Below, in pieces: positions 24,115-35,694 of a DNA stretch of 64,000 nt; position 1 is the stretch's first letter; the number at the start of each line of letters is the position of its first letter. The stretch spans positions 150,277,793 through 150,341,792 of the forward strand of contig NC_135717.1 of the NCBI RefSeq assembly GCF_964656455.1, read 5' to 3'. The DNA comes from Halichoerus grypus. Taxonomy: Eukaryota > Chordata > Mammalia > Carnivora > Phocidae. Position numbers and translations under genes: made by a program. The notes under the pieces were generated by a model, which saw only the letters and a list, made by a program, of their open reading frames with translations, was not told the DNA's origin and made no database searches.

Positions 24115-27080
24115 ATTCTTTGGTTCCCTGTTCTACCCAGTTAAGGAGTAAATATGTCAAAATAGCTTATACCTGCTGCTATCATAATTGATGTACACAA
24201 TAGATGCCCACATTTCTCAAACTGCAGTTTTAGTGCAGCAATTACCGAGTGTATTAAATGCCAGATACCTTGAAAAAAAGTATAATATTGATAGAATGGT
24301 ATTACACTATATATATTTACAGAATTATGCTTCATTTTCTTAAAAATAATGGCTACTGATCCCTATTTAGTAGCTCATATACTATATATTGATGTTATGA
24401 ATTGGAAAAATATAAATTAATGAGAAAAATATATTGTTCAGTCACATACTATATCCTAAACAATAATCAATTTCTCCTTTATAAAATAAGGAGTTTAACC
24501 AAGTTATCTCTTATGTAGGTTTTTAGTTATAAAAATTCTCTAGAATTGCAAATCTTTAAAAACATACTTTTAGAATTAAAGAACTTTCTTACAAGAAGAC
24601 ATTTAAGGTTCATTACCCCATGTCTTTTATATCAAAGATAGAGGCTGAAATGACTTAGTATGATTTCTTCAAGACTGTCTGCCAATGGCAAATGCTTGAC
24701 CTAAAAGTTGCCGAGAAAGAGGAAGGAGAGAGTTAAAATGGAAGCACAGTCAAGTAAACAAACAAACAAACAAACAAAAAGAGACTTTTATTTAATTTTT
24801 TTTAAAAAGGCAGAGACTAGAGGAAATTGAAGGCAGGAAAAGTCAGGACCCTATAGAGACTGCTAGAAAGAGCACTGTAAGAACAGTGTTCCAGAAGAAA
24901 GTAAAAAGGTGTGGTTTTTAATCCAGATGGATGTTACCTTTATTTTTCTTAATAAAATACTGTGGGTCTTGCAAATTAAAGACTAGTTGACTGGCTTTTG
25001 CAGCCTTAGTTGCTAGAGACACAGGGACATCCTATAATTTTGATCCATTTTTTGCTATTCATGACCTTCCAACAAGCCTCTCTAGTTATGCAGAGGGATT
25101 TTGATACTCTAATCCAAGTGAATGGTAACAAGTATTAGAAGTCAAACAAAAAGAGGAACTCCTATGAAACCACAGCTATTCTCAGGGTAAAAGCTACTCA
25201 ATGAATCTAAATTGAGACCATCTTTCATCCTACATCAGTAAAATGACAATATCATAATAAGTTCCCGGTTGTCTTCCACTTAGTAATATGACCCTTAAAA
25301 TACCATATGCATGGATAACTGAAATCATAATGAGTCCATACTGGTGTAAGAGAGCTCTTAAACCGAGAAAATTAAAATATTTTAGGAAGTCCTCCATGAA
25401 CTCTTCAAGATCAAATGCCTTGTCTGAAAAACCAACCAAACAAACAAAACAATTTTATTTAGAGGAATTTTCTCTTGTGAATCTGAAGAACATTTTTTAA
25501 AAAGATACAAATATATGTTGATGCAAAGACATGGGGAGAAGAGGATAAAATAATCTGTGCCAAGATGCTATTTGACTCGATTCTCTTCACTTCTTCATTC
25601 TTATTATCATTCCCATTGGCTCCCACCACTGGATTATTTCCATCGTATTGTGGATCTAGTTCACCCTCTGCGTCCTGGAAGTGGTTTAGCTCTAGGCTCC
25701 TGACCTCAGAAGACATTATTTGGCATCAAGATCATTCTTGCTTCTGAGCCCTATGTCTCAGGCTGTGCTTAATAATGCATTCACTTTCTTTGGAGTTGAG
25801 TTCTGAAGCCTCATTTTTCTCATCCCTATTCTATATTCCCAAGATTATATTTCAGATCCCTTTTCTATGGCTTTCAGATTCTCACCAGGTCCCTCAAGGT
25901 GGATCTATTTGACCTTACTGAATCTCCTTCCTCATACTGATGGTCTAGAATACTTCTATTCCCTTACTCTCAGACTGGAAATTTCTCAAGCTCTTTGCCT
26001 TCATGGACTGCACTGGTTGTAACCTTTTTTGCCCCACTCTCACATGTGTTAGAATCTTCTGGTGTGGATTGTTTTTGGGACCCAGCCTCCTCTAGTTTCA
26101 TACAGTGTTAGCATCTCAGGGCTTAGTGTTGATTGCTTATGAAAATAGACTCATCTCTATAAAATAAATCTAAATGCCAACTATGAGGATTGAAGGAATC
26201 ATGAGATGGAGGACTTCCAGTAACCCTTCAGCAGACATAGACTAGGAAGTATGGAAAATTCACTGGGGAATTAATTATACATGAATAATCAGAGAACCAG
26301 ACAGTGGCAAAGTCCAGCTAAAAATGGAAAGCAAGACTCTGTAATTGTTTAGTTCCCCATGGTTCTGTATCCTTCCTCAGGATTACTCTGTGGGCTTGTT
26401 AGAGGAACTTAGGCAGTGGCTCGTAGGAAGGAATTCTGATTTGGAATTGACAAGTTTCAGGAAGATGAGGGCTTTGATTGTGCTAATACTGAAGTAATTG
26501 AGCCAAAAGCTTAGTAGGAGAGGAAAAAGTTTACTGCTATAGAGACCTCTGTTATTGTAGGATTCTATATGCTTTAATTATATTTTTGCTTATTAGGTTG
26601 CAGAGCAGCTGAGTGGGAATATTAAATTGAAAGTAACCTATGGTTGAAGAGAGAAGGTGCAGAGTTAGAGATCTCACAGGAGATACGACACCTTCTAATG
26701 GTTACTTCCAGCGTGATGAGCCATGAGACAGTAATTCTGCACGGGGTAAGTAGTCTTAAGGAACTTGGGTGCTTCAGCAGATAAAATTGATGCCATGAAC
26801 AAGCTGAAGGAGAAACATGCAAGTGAGGGGATAGTGCCAAGAGTGATTCTAAAAGAGTGATACAGAAAAATGAGATGGATTTGATCTGATAAGTATGTAT
26901 TGTTTGACATGATATTTTAAATGTCCTTAAAAGTAGCAGTATGAAGTAAAGAGAAAGTTGACCCTGCCATCCCTTCTAGTTTGGCATTAGAGAAAAAATA
27001 AAGGCATGGCAGAATAGAAGCATTTCTCTTCTGCAAGACAAATAAAGGTGATAAAGGGAAGGGTTTCCAAACAGTTTGGG
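24115..27080. other. Intergenic, no gene seen
   Basis: Long AT-rich stretch with an (AAAC)n tract at about 24756-24780. The 69- and 85-codon minus frames at 25230-25439 and 25459-25716 have no domain and no splice context. No repeat family named with confidence. Confidence 0.45.
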
Positions 27081-27392
27081 GAGAAGTGAGATTTATTTAT
27101 TTATTTTTATTTCTTTTACCCTTCATGCATTGGGGAGAAAAGGAATAAGGTGGGATGAGTCAGTGCAGAATGGGTTCTTTAAGTGGCAAAGGTACAATTG
27201 GAATTGCTTATCTACATAACAGAAGTGACAAAAGAATTGAGGTGGACAAACAGTATGAGACAAAAGCAATAGTTTCGATGGGGTTGACTGGAAACCCCTT
27301 TTTTTTTTTTTTGGTGATATTGGAAATTTATTTGATACTCAAAGGGTTAGTGCCTAATAGTATGCTACATTGCCAAGGTCTTTTTTGCTGTT

Positions 27393-27700
27393 GTTGTTTT
27401 AATTTTATTATGTTATGTTAATCACCATACATTACATCATTAGTTTTTGATGTAGTGTTCCATGATTCATTGTTTGCATATAACACCCAGTGCTCCATGC
27501 AGAATGTGCCCTCTTTAATACCCATCACCAGGCTAAGCCATCCCCCCACCCCTCTCCCCTCTAGAACCCTCAGTTTGTTTCTCAGAGTCCATCATCTCTC
27601 ATGGTTCGTTTCCCCCTCCGATTTCCCCCCCTTCATTTTTCCCTTCTTCTTCTTCTTCTTCTTCTTTTTTTTTTTTTAACATATAATGTATTATTTTCTA
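27393..27700 (-). mobile_element. Carnivore L1 3' end (5'-truncated)
   Basis: Antisense copy of the carnivore-type L1 3' UTR: 'ttatgttaatcaccatacat', 'acacccagtgctccatgcag', 'ctttaatacccatcaccagg', then a (TTC)n tract at 27645-27666. The same module occurs at 33813-34102, 38107-38322 and 45440-45749. The poly-A (here T) end faces left. Confidence 0.9.
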
Positions 27701-27704
27701 CAAA

Positions 27705-28110
27705 GCAGAGGGTGAGAGGGTCTGAAGGAAAGATGAAGTAGAATTTCCATTAAGGTCTGAAGTTGTGAATTTTTCTAATGTAGAAATAATGCATCTATCA
27801 AAATTTTTTCAGGACTCAGCATTATTTTAATTACCTTGCTTTTTGGAAAGTTTATTTCCTCAAACCATCAAGTTTATTTAATTTTGCCTAGTTCTGTAAC
27901 AACAAGAACAAAACTGTCTTGGAAAAATTCTTGGAAAGTACAAGGTACAAATTGTCCTCAGTAACTCAACTATTTTTAATACCTATTTGTATTATATTTG
28001 CCTAGAGCATAGAACTCTTGCTTGGCAGTAAAGCCTGGAAAGTTGTGTTGACTCTGCTATGGGATGGTAGATGCTGGATCTCATAGAAATTTTTAAAAGG
28101 ACAAAAGTGA
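27705..28110. other. Intergenic, no gene seen
   Basis: No repeat or gene recognised. Confidence 0.5.
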
Positions 28111-28300
28111 GGGGTGCCTGGTGGCTCAGTCGGTTAAGCACCTGCCATTTGGCTCAGGTCATGATCTCAGGACCCTGGGATCGAGTCCCGCATCGGGCTG
28201 CCTGCTGAGCAGGGAGCCTCCTTCCCCTTCTCCCTGTGCCCCTCTGCTCCTTGTGTTCTCTCTCTCTCTCAAATAAGTAAATAAAATCTTTAAAAAAATA
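28111..28300 (+). mobile_element. CanSINE
   Basis: Head 'ggggtgcctggtggctcagt', the 'gatcgagtcccgcatcgggc' block, the pyrimidine tract and 'aataaaatctttaaaaaaa' tail. Near-identical target-site duplications (aaaaggacaaaagtga at the left, aaaaggataaaagtga at the right) flank it. Confidence 0.95.
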
Positions 28301-28314
28301 AAAGGATAAAAGTG

Positions 28315-29080
28315 AAATGCAATTTTAATGGCTTGAAGCTCTCAAAGTTTTTCTTGCCTGTGTTGTGTCTTCAGTAAGTAAACCCTTTTATTGGTTTAGA
28401 GAACTCAATTGATAGACAGCCAACTGGCTTTAAGATCACACCCACTGAGTAATAATTAAACGTTCAATTTGTGCTTCCGAAACTGCATATTGAGTCATGC
28501 CCCAAAGGAATCAAACTAAACACTGTTTTTATTTTATAAATTCATATTCATATAGTTATTATTGAAATTCAAATATAACCTTATGGACAATGTTTATAAT
28601 CTGGTTGTGTATATGTAATAAAGAAGGGCTGATTGAAAGACCATACTTTATCATCTTTTCCACAACAGACATACATTAAAGCAGACCCTTGTTTGCAGCA
28701 GATATTTGTTGAAGCTGCTGTTCCTCATGATATACTTTATGTCTGCGTTGATCTAGGTGGTATGGATGCAAAAAAATGTTAGTTACGATTTGGTAGGTTT
28801 CATATACACCCAAGGCAAGTTTCAATTAAATTTACTCTGATAGTAACATCGATAGTGCTTCAAATTTACAAGTGTCCTAATATTTTTGCTAAAAGCAAAC
28901 CAACCAGCCAACCTAGAGTTATTCCATGTTTGGTTGCTTAATTTTATGTTAATACCTTTAAAGGAATCAGTCCTGGCAGGCTCTCAAGAGCACAAAGAGT
29001 TAGCTGAAATTATTAATCCAACATTAGTCTGGGCTGGCTACTTGGGCAACACGGGACTGAACATTTGGAAAGCAGAGAAG
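28315..29080. other. Intergenic, no gene seen
   Basis: No recognised repeat or gene. The 71-codon frame at 28886-29101 is unsupported. Confidence 0.45.
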
Positions 29081-29089
29081 CATCTGATC

Positions 29090-29400
29090 TGGAACTTGTA
29101 GGCTAAATAAAATTTTGCCAGGAGTCTTTGGGAGGCTTGTAGGCAGAAATAACAACACCAGAAAAGTTTCACGGATCTGAACGCACATTGCTGGGTCTGA
29201 ATAATGCCAACTGCCCCAGAGTGAGCTTGGAGCCAAGGGTGGTGGGAATGAGGCCTCAGGGGGCTTTAATGTTGTGATAAGAAAGGAGGGGCCACTGGAG
29301 GTTTTTAAGCAGAGGAACAAAACATTATAGATGACATTTTCATGATTGCTCTAGCAGATGAATGGAGCATGATGAACTGAAAGACAGGCCAGAAAACCAG
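29090..29400 (-). mobile_element. Probable L2 LINE fragment
   Basis: Contains 'ggtttttaagcagaggaaca' and 'gattgctctagcagatgaatgg', which follow the antisense L2 block ('gggttttgagcagaggagtga..gatcactctggctg'). Decayed. Confidence 0.45.
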
Positions 29401-29995
29401 TGAGAATCCTAGTCTAACAATGTAGATCAGAAATAAATAATAGGCACCTGAATTTAGGCAAAGCAAAGAAAGAGTCTTTGAAATTTAAGAGTCCTTTCCA
29501 CTACCCTCCAGCCTCATTTTCTTCCTTTATTCCTTTTTTTGGGGGGGGGGTATTTTTTCATAGTTTTTCCTTCCTGATTTCTAAATAAAAGAGTTCTCCC
29601 CCTCTTTTTTCACCCTATAACGACTGACCCATAGAATGACACCGAGAATTCAGTGAAACAGCACATGTAAACACATGTTTATATGCTACATATTTTATGT
29701 ACACATTTCTACATTTATAACCTGTATTTTGATTGTTTTCACTTTATAGTGAAAGGATTTTCACTTTATAGGACTTAAGATTGTTTTTTAAGCCGATGCC
29801 TTTCAAAAAATCCTATTCCAATTACTCTCATGACCCATAGCCAGTGTGCTCACTATTGCCTTGTGTATTTGCACTTTCGTATCTGTTGATACTTTTAAAC
29901 TTTACAAAATGGAATTCAGTTGGTTGCTTCTGAATTTCCTATGACCATGAATGACTCATGCGTTCTGCCAGTGCAACCCAGTCTGTAAGACTCTG
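29400..29995. other. Intergenic, no gene seen
   Basis: A poly-G run at 29538-29549 and a short near-repeat 'tttcactttatag' (29738 and 29759). No gene. Confidence 0.45.
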
Positions 29996-29999
29996 CTTC

Positions 30000-30458
30000 C
30001 TATGTATGCAAGCTCTGCAAAACTTGCCATGTCTGCCCCCTTTCCACTTCTCCTGCCGCCACCTTCCCGTGCGCCTCAAAATCTCTCTCAGGAACTGCAT
30101 CCAGAATGATTGAACTGTTCCTGTGTCCCCGCCAGCTCACTGCCAGAAGATAAAACTTCCTAAAATGGAGTGCTCCTCGTATAATTCCTCTGCTCAAAAA
30201 CCTCGATTGACTTGGAGTGCGACCTTGCTTTTCTAGTCACATCTCCTGTTTCCTACCTTTACGGAGTCTGTACTCCAAAGTAAGTTGGATGCTTTCTTCT
30301 TTGAATGCCTCATACTCTCCTGACTTTGGACATGTTCTTTCCAAGGTTAGCTCAAAGCTTTTTTTACATATTCCGTTCCCACTACCAGGTATGCTCTTGA
30401 TCACCATTAAAACTCCGTAATACTTTAATCCCTTCTCTTTATGTCTCTTTAATATAAA
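30000..30458 (+). mobile_element. Probable L2 LINE, left part
   Basis: Words such as 'ctccacttctcctgcc'-style pyrimidine blocks and 'cactaccaggtatgctcttg' fit L2. It is followed by a CanSINE and then by 'actagattgtaaacttcttg', the canonical L2 ending, so the SINE seems to have landed inside L2. Confidence 0.45.
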
Positions 30459-30641
30459 TTTTTAAAAAGATTTGATTTATTTATTTGTCAGAGAAAGAGC
30501 ACAAGCAGGGGAACCTGCAGGCAGAGGGAGAAGCAGGCCCCCCGCTGAGCAAGGAGCCGGATATGGGACTCCATCCCAGGACCCTGGGATCATGACCTGA
30601 GCTGAAGGCAGCCGCTTAACCGACTAGCCCCCCAGGCATCC
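30459..30641 (-). mobile_element. CanSINE
   Basis: Antisense: 'aaagatttgatttatttatt' tail end, 'gagaagcaggccccccgctg', 'ccctgggatcatgacctgag', ending 'cccccaggcatcc'. Flanking duplication 'ctttaatat' on both sides (30448 and 30642). Confidence 0.95.
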
Positions 30642-30790
30642 CTTTAATATGCATTATAGTAAACAATTGTCGTACCCTCAAAAATTCACTAGATTGTAAA
30701 CTTCTTGTGGACAGAGGCTGTGTTGTCCATAACTGATCCTAGTACAGAGCCATGGGTGAAGAAGCAGTTGGCTAAGCATCAGATTGATTT
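30642..30790 (+). mobile_element. L2 LINE 3' end, right part
   Basis: 'actagattgtaaacttcttgtgg', 'cagaggctgtgttg', 'cctagtacagagcca' keep the L2 3' order and continue the element split by the CanSINE. Confidence 0.55.
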
Positions 30791-31290
30791 CCTTGTTTCG
30801 AACATGACCTCAAAGCATATATTCCTCCTAGCCTGGGTGCAGCTGGTCCCTGGTATAGGTGAATGTGCAACATTTGCTCACGCTTTTCATCATCAACAGC
30901 ACCGCCATTATATGCAGCATCAATACAAGACTCATCGAATGTCTACAAATTGAGTCCATGCCCGCTTTGGAAGAATTATATGTGGTTGGCACATGCTCCC
31001 TGCAGATACTTTTCCCTCTGGGACTTCATTGGTGGCAAAGCTCAAAGTCAAGCCTGGCTTGACGGTACTGACAATGCCCTTAAACCATGAAATGAGAGGG
31101 CAGAAGCTACCCTTCCTATCGAGGAAATTTAGAAGTTCAGGCAAGGCCGTGATTTTGCTTGGAGATGGAGCTCACTTCTTGTTAGTTTAGCCTTATTAAT
31201 TGGGAAGCTTATCTAACATCCGTATCTTCTCCATAAAACACAGCACACCCTTCTTGCACTTAGGAACACTAGCGAACAATACAGACTACA
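30790..31290. other. Unassigned stretch with overlapping open frames
   Basis: Frames of 60-80 codons are open on both strands (30705-30953, 30859-31062, 30863-31090, 30993-31190 plus; 30932-31144 minus). The density of open frames and the balanced base composition suggest an old retrocopy or transposon coding remnant, but no family was recognised. No gene is called. Confidence 0.25.
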
Positions 31291-31305
31291 CTCTGGGCCC
31301 ATTTT

Positions 31306-31836
31306 GTTTACTTATTTAATTTTCTTTTCAAGTTTGTGTTTAAATTCCAGTTAGTTAACATATATGGTAAAATTGGTTTCAGGTGTAGAATTTAGTGATT
31401 CATCACTTACGTATAATACCCAGTGCTCATCACAAGTGCTCTCCTTAGTAATACCCATCACCCATCCAGCCCATCCCCCACCCACCTCCCTCCAGCAGCC
31501 CTCAGTTTGGTCTCTATAATTAAGAGTCTCTTATGGTTTGTTTCTGTCTCTCTCTCCTCTTTTTTTCCCCTTCCAATATGTTCGTCTGTTTTGTGTCTTA
31601 AATTCCACCTATGAGTAAAATCATACGGTATTTGTCCCTCTGACTGATTATTTCTCTTAGCATCATACACTTTAGCTCCATCCAGGTCCTTGCAAATGGC
31701 AAGATTTCATTCTTTTTGATGACTGAGTAATATTTCATTGTTTACATATACCACATCTTTATCCACTCATCAGTTGATGAACATTTGGGCTCTTTCCATA
31801 GTTTGGCTATTGTTGATAAAGCTGCTGTAAACATCA
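31306..31836 (-). mobile_element. L1 3' end, intermediate-age carnivore type
   Basis: Antisense L1: 'acccagtgctcatcacaag', 'ccctcagtttggtctctata' (3' UTR), then ORF2-end words 'ctccatccaggtccttgcaa' and 'cactcatcagttgatgaac'. Flanked by the duplication 'gggcccattttt' (31294 and 31838). 5'-truncated, with no intact frame. Confidence 0.9.
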
Positions 31837-31849
31837 GGGCCCATTTTTA

Positions 31850-33690
31850 AGCAGCAAAATCACCAAAACAGAAAATACAAAAGTGCATGGCACTAAGTAG
31901 GCCTCAAAAAGGATACTTGCTTAGAGCATGAGAGCTGAGATAAGAAAGCAAAGGAGTCATCTTGTTTGACCTCAGCTAGGAATGTGCAGGTTGGTTGACT
32001 TAACTTTTTCACCACTCTGCACACATTTGCGAATATTCACAAAAGCACCTGGATATTGAATTGGGGGTTACAGGTGAATTTTAGCATGTAGGGAAATTCA
32101 TAAACATGGCCTCTGTAAATAATGAGGATCTATGTTTAGCGTGATTAACCACTAGACAGACAAAGATCATATAATATTTATTCGTTCCTTAGTTTGAAAT
32201 GATGTTTATTAAATTTCTCACCATTCCTCAGCTTGTATTTTGTACTAGTGTTGAGAAGCTATTTATAATCCCCACATACATTTATTATTTTAAATCTCTA
32301 AACTTTTAATTGGATAGTAAGTATGCTTTGCCTTGAATGCTGGGCTCCTATCTTCTTCATTACTTAATTCCCATTTAATCATTACAGTTCAAGTTAGCGT
32401 TACCTCACCAGGAAGCCACCGAGTGACCTCCCTCTGAATGCATGCATTTCCCTATTTTGGCACCTGGAATTTTTGGTCATCTCTATATTGAGAACTTCTT
32501 AATAAGGCCCGTGTTTAACCATTTTATGGCCATAATATCTATCTAGCACAATTCCTGTCACATAATAGGTGCCAAATATTGGGTTGAATTGAACTAAACT
32601 AGGAAGAGTATAGGAAGAATTGCCAATTTTTGAAAAAAAATGAGAATTTAACTTGAATATGTAGAAAACACAACTTTAAGAAACTAGGATTGCATTTAAA
32701 AGGGTAAGTGAAAGTACAGTGAGGAACAAAAAACAAATTCGATTGATTTAAGAAAGACTTTGTGTGCTTAAGTACTGAGGGGAAAATGGCTTAAAATTCA
32801 TCATATAACACGAATTGGATGATTCAGCAGCCTAAAGCAATTATTTAAAAAGCTAACATTATGCTGGAGTATATTAATAGGAGTATGACAAGCTTATCAT
32901 GAGTAGTAATCTTTCTCCCATATTTGGCAATAATCAAGCCTTTCCTGAAGTATTTATGAGAGTTGTAGAGAAATTGGAGCTCATTCAAAGAAGATCTACA
33001 AAAATGAAAATAAGACAATTAGAGAAGATGAAAGGGACTCTGGGCCTCCAAAGAGGTCAGAGAACAGCAAGGAGGAACATGAATTAGAACTTGTCATGAA
33101 GCCCAGCCTAGTATTTGGCACAAGCCTCAGTGAATAACTCATTGATTAATTAAAGTACTGTATTTGAGGCTCAAAAGACCAGGATCAGTGGTCCAGCATT
33201 CGTACAGTAGCCAAAACCGGATGCAATAGATTAAAATTTTTAAAACAGATTAAAAGTTATTTGAAGGAGAATCTGATGGTACCAAGGGAACAAATTTTAG
33301 CGAGAGATCTTGAAATATTCCTTCATGCATATCTGTTAGAATCATTTAGATGACAGAAGGCTTTGTTTGACTGGCTTAACTAAATCCAGTCTAGAAACAG
33401 AGACCAGACTAATTGCCCTTTTAACCACTCTAACAGAATTATAATATGTACCGGTATATTCCATTATTTTTCTAATCAAGAAACTGTGACTATAGGTTTG
33501 TTTAATCTGTTTAACCTGTGTCCACCATGACTATTTTCATATTTCTCACCTTCACTCTCACATATATTTCCTTCAGGATGATGGAGAAAAGTGTCTCCAT
33601 TTATGTCTTTCTTATTCTCACCTGGTAATAGATTTGAATCAAGCTATAGAAAGAAATAATTCTCGACATAGGAAGTTGACTACATTTCTT
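31850..33690. other. Intergenic, no gene seen
   Basis: AT-rich with no recognised family. The 62-codon plus frame at 32899-33087 is basic, without domain. Confidence 0.45.
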
Positions 33691-33714
33691 GCAGAAATAG
33701 TTAACAGTAATAAT

Positions 33715-33812
33715 TATTTTTATAGCATCTGTTAAGAACCCAAATGTTCCATGTACTAGGATGGGAGCCTTATATACTTTTTCTCATCTAATCCTAACAA
33801 AAAAGTTTCTGA
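33715..33812 (+). mobile_element. MIR SINE, left part
   Basis: 'atatactttttctcatctaatcctaac' is the MIR core. The element is broken at 33812 by an L1 insertion and resumes at 34115. Confidence 0.65.
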
Positions 33813-34102
33813 GAAAATAATACATTGTATGTTAAAAAAAAAAAAAGAAGAAGAAAATAGAAGGAGGGGAAGAATGAAGGGGGGGGGAAATCGGAGCGGA
33901 AGATGAACCATGAGAGACAATGGACTCTGAAAAGCAAACCGAGGGTTCTAGAGGGGAGGGGGGTGGGGGGATGGCTTAGCCTGGTGATGGGTATTAAAGA
34001 GGGCACGTTCTGCATGGAGCACTGGGTGTTATGCACAATGAATCATGGAACACCACATCAAAAACTAATGATGTAATGTATGGTGATTAACATAACATAA
34101 TA
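33813..34102 (+). mobile_element. Carnivore L1 3' end inserted in MIR
   Basis: About 290 bp of the carnivore L1 3' UTR with AGAAGA tract, 'gggttctagaggggagg', 'gcatggagcactgggtgtta' and A-tail. Flanked by near-identical duplications 'aaaagtttctga' (33801-33812) and 'aaaaatttctga' (34103-34114). Confidence 0.92.
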
Positions 34103-34114
34103 AAAAAATTTCTG

Positions 34115-34262
34115 AAAGGTACTATTATAATCTCTTTCATGGATGAAGAAAATTAATTGTTAAGTAAGTAAGTAAGTCTAAGTCACAGGAATTAAGAGGC
34201 AGAGTGGGGATTTCAATGCAGATCTTTCTGACTCCAGAATACAGATTCTTAACCATTATCTT
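34115..34262 (+). mobile_element. MIR SINE, right part
   Basis: 'aaaggtactattataatctc', 'tctaagtcacaggaattaag', 'aggcagagtggggatttcaa' and 'gattcttaaccattatctt' complete the MIR cut by the L1. A (TAAG)n tract lies at 34163-34176. Confidence 0.75.
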
Positions 34263-34289
34263 AGTTCATTTATTCATTCACCTATTTTC

Positions 34290-35450
34290 CTGAAATGATA
34301 TTTATTGAAGCACCTATTATATGGCATGATTTTTGTTGGTGCTGGGGCATAGATTGTGTTCTCAAGGAAACAAAGTCTGAGATGGAGATTTGCTTGCGGG
34401 ATGTTTATTGGGGTGTGCTCTCAGGAACATTTTGAAAAAAGTGAAAGCAGCAGCATGGACAGAGGGACAGGATGAATTGTAAATACATGGTTCTGCAAAA
34501 GGCCTCAGCCTGTGTCCTGAGAGCTCTTGAGCTAGATGGCCCTTCTGTATTACCCCAGACTGTGGCAAGGGGTCTGGTCCTTCCTACTGTCATTCACTAG
34601 TCCCTGAGTGGAGGGAAGGTACTTAACCTTGGTGAGGCAGAAACAGCCAGCATTTTCCCCAGGGAAGGTACTTAACCTTGGTGAGGCAGAGCTCCTTCAT
34701 CCAAGAGCAATTACAAGAAAGGAACTCAACTTCAGAACACTGGGGGATGGAATACAATGGTGAAAACACAGAAGAGTACCTCCCTTCATGATGTTTATCT
34801 ATTAGTGGAGGAATGGGAGAAGCTGTCAAAATATTTTTGCCCCCTGTGGCAGATGGTGGTATGTTGCAAGGAGAAAATAAGGCAAGGGAGGGGGAGCTCC
34901 AGGGTGGGGGCTGGGAATGAGGCAATTGAGGTAAGGCTTCATTAAGAAGATGACATTTGAGCAAATATTTGGAAAAGATGAGGAGGAGACACAAGTGGGC
35001 AGCTCGGGACAGCGCATTTTTGTGGGAGAGAATAGTCCCATGCCAAAGTCCAAGAGGGAGCATTGACTACAGTGCTTGAGGAACAGAGTGAGGTGAGGGA
35101 AGTGTGGCTGGTTCACAGCGGGCCAGAACAGAGTCAGAGATCAAAGCCAAAGAAATAATAGGAGGTAGGATCCCAAATAATGCATAGGGGTTTATGACTC
35201 ATTAAGGACTTTGGCATCTATTCTGAATGAGTTAGGAAGTTATATGAGGGTTCTGAACAGAGGTGTGAACGATCTGACAAATTTTAAAAGGCTCCCTCTT
35301 ATGTGTTAAGAACAGATTGTAGGGAGACAAAGGCAAAAATAGAATAAGAAGGAAGCTTTTGCAGTGGTCTAGGCAAGCACGGGCAGGTGGTAGTTCATGC
35401 CAGGGTAGTAATAGTGGGGGTGGGGAGAAGTGGCTGCATTCTTGATCCTT
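34290..35450 (-). mobile_element. L2 LINE 3' region, interrupted
   Basis: Antisense L2: 'tatttattgaagcacctatt' and 'ggtgctggggcatag' at the left, then from about 34740 'ggggatggaatacaatgg', 'gaagatgacatttgagcaaa', 'cattaaggactttggcatct', 'gcagtggtctaggcaagc'. The middle, 34350-34735, is a different old element, possibly an LTR, lying inside L2. Frames at 34362-35116 are shadows. Confidence 0.65.
34612..34690. repeat. 30-bp direct duplication, period 49
   Basis: The 30-bp segment 34612-34641 recurs exactly at 34661-34690, separated by a 19-bp spacer. A recent local duplication within an old interspersed repeat. Confidence 0.95.
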
Positions 35451-35479
35451 GTGGAAGACGCAACCAAGTCAATGGGCTA

Positions 35480-35690
35480 ATCAAGGCTCCAAGACTTACT
35501 CTTTGGCCTTAAGCAAATTTCTTAATTTCTTAGAGCCTTACTATCCTGTCCTTAAAATATGGATTAATATATCTACTCTACAGAAGAGACTGTGAAGTTT
35601 AAATGAAAAAAATATATGTGAAGTGCTTGGCCTCATGCCTGACACAAAATGAATGACGAATAAACACTCTTTCTCCCCTCGCTTGCCCCC
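35480..35690 (-). mobile_element. MIR SINE fragment
   Basis: Antisense MIR: 'caagacttactctttggcc', 'tcttagagccttactatcc', 'ttaaaatatggattaatata', 'gtgaagtgcttggcctcatg', 'aatgaatgacgaataaac'. Confidence 0.75.
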
Positions 35691-35694
35691 CACC

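Noticed and set aside
24751..24780. Regularly spaced repeats that could suggest an array
   Set aside because: Simple (AAAC)n microsatellite; this is mammalian DNA and there is no CRISPR array.
28111..28180. tRNA-like sequence at CanSINE heads (also at 5061, 39311, 40351, 42248, 61400)
   Set aside because: These are SINE promoters derived from a tRNA, with SINE bodies, A-tails and target-site duplications; not functional tRNA genes.
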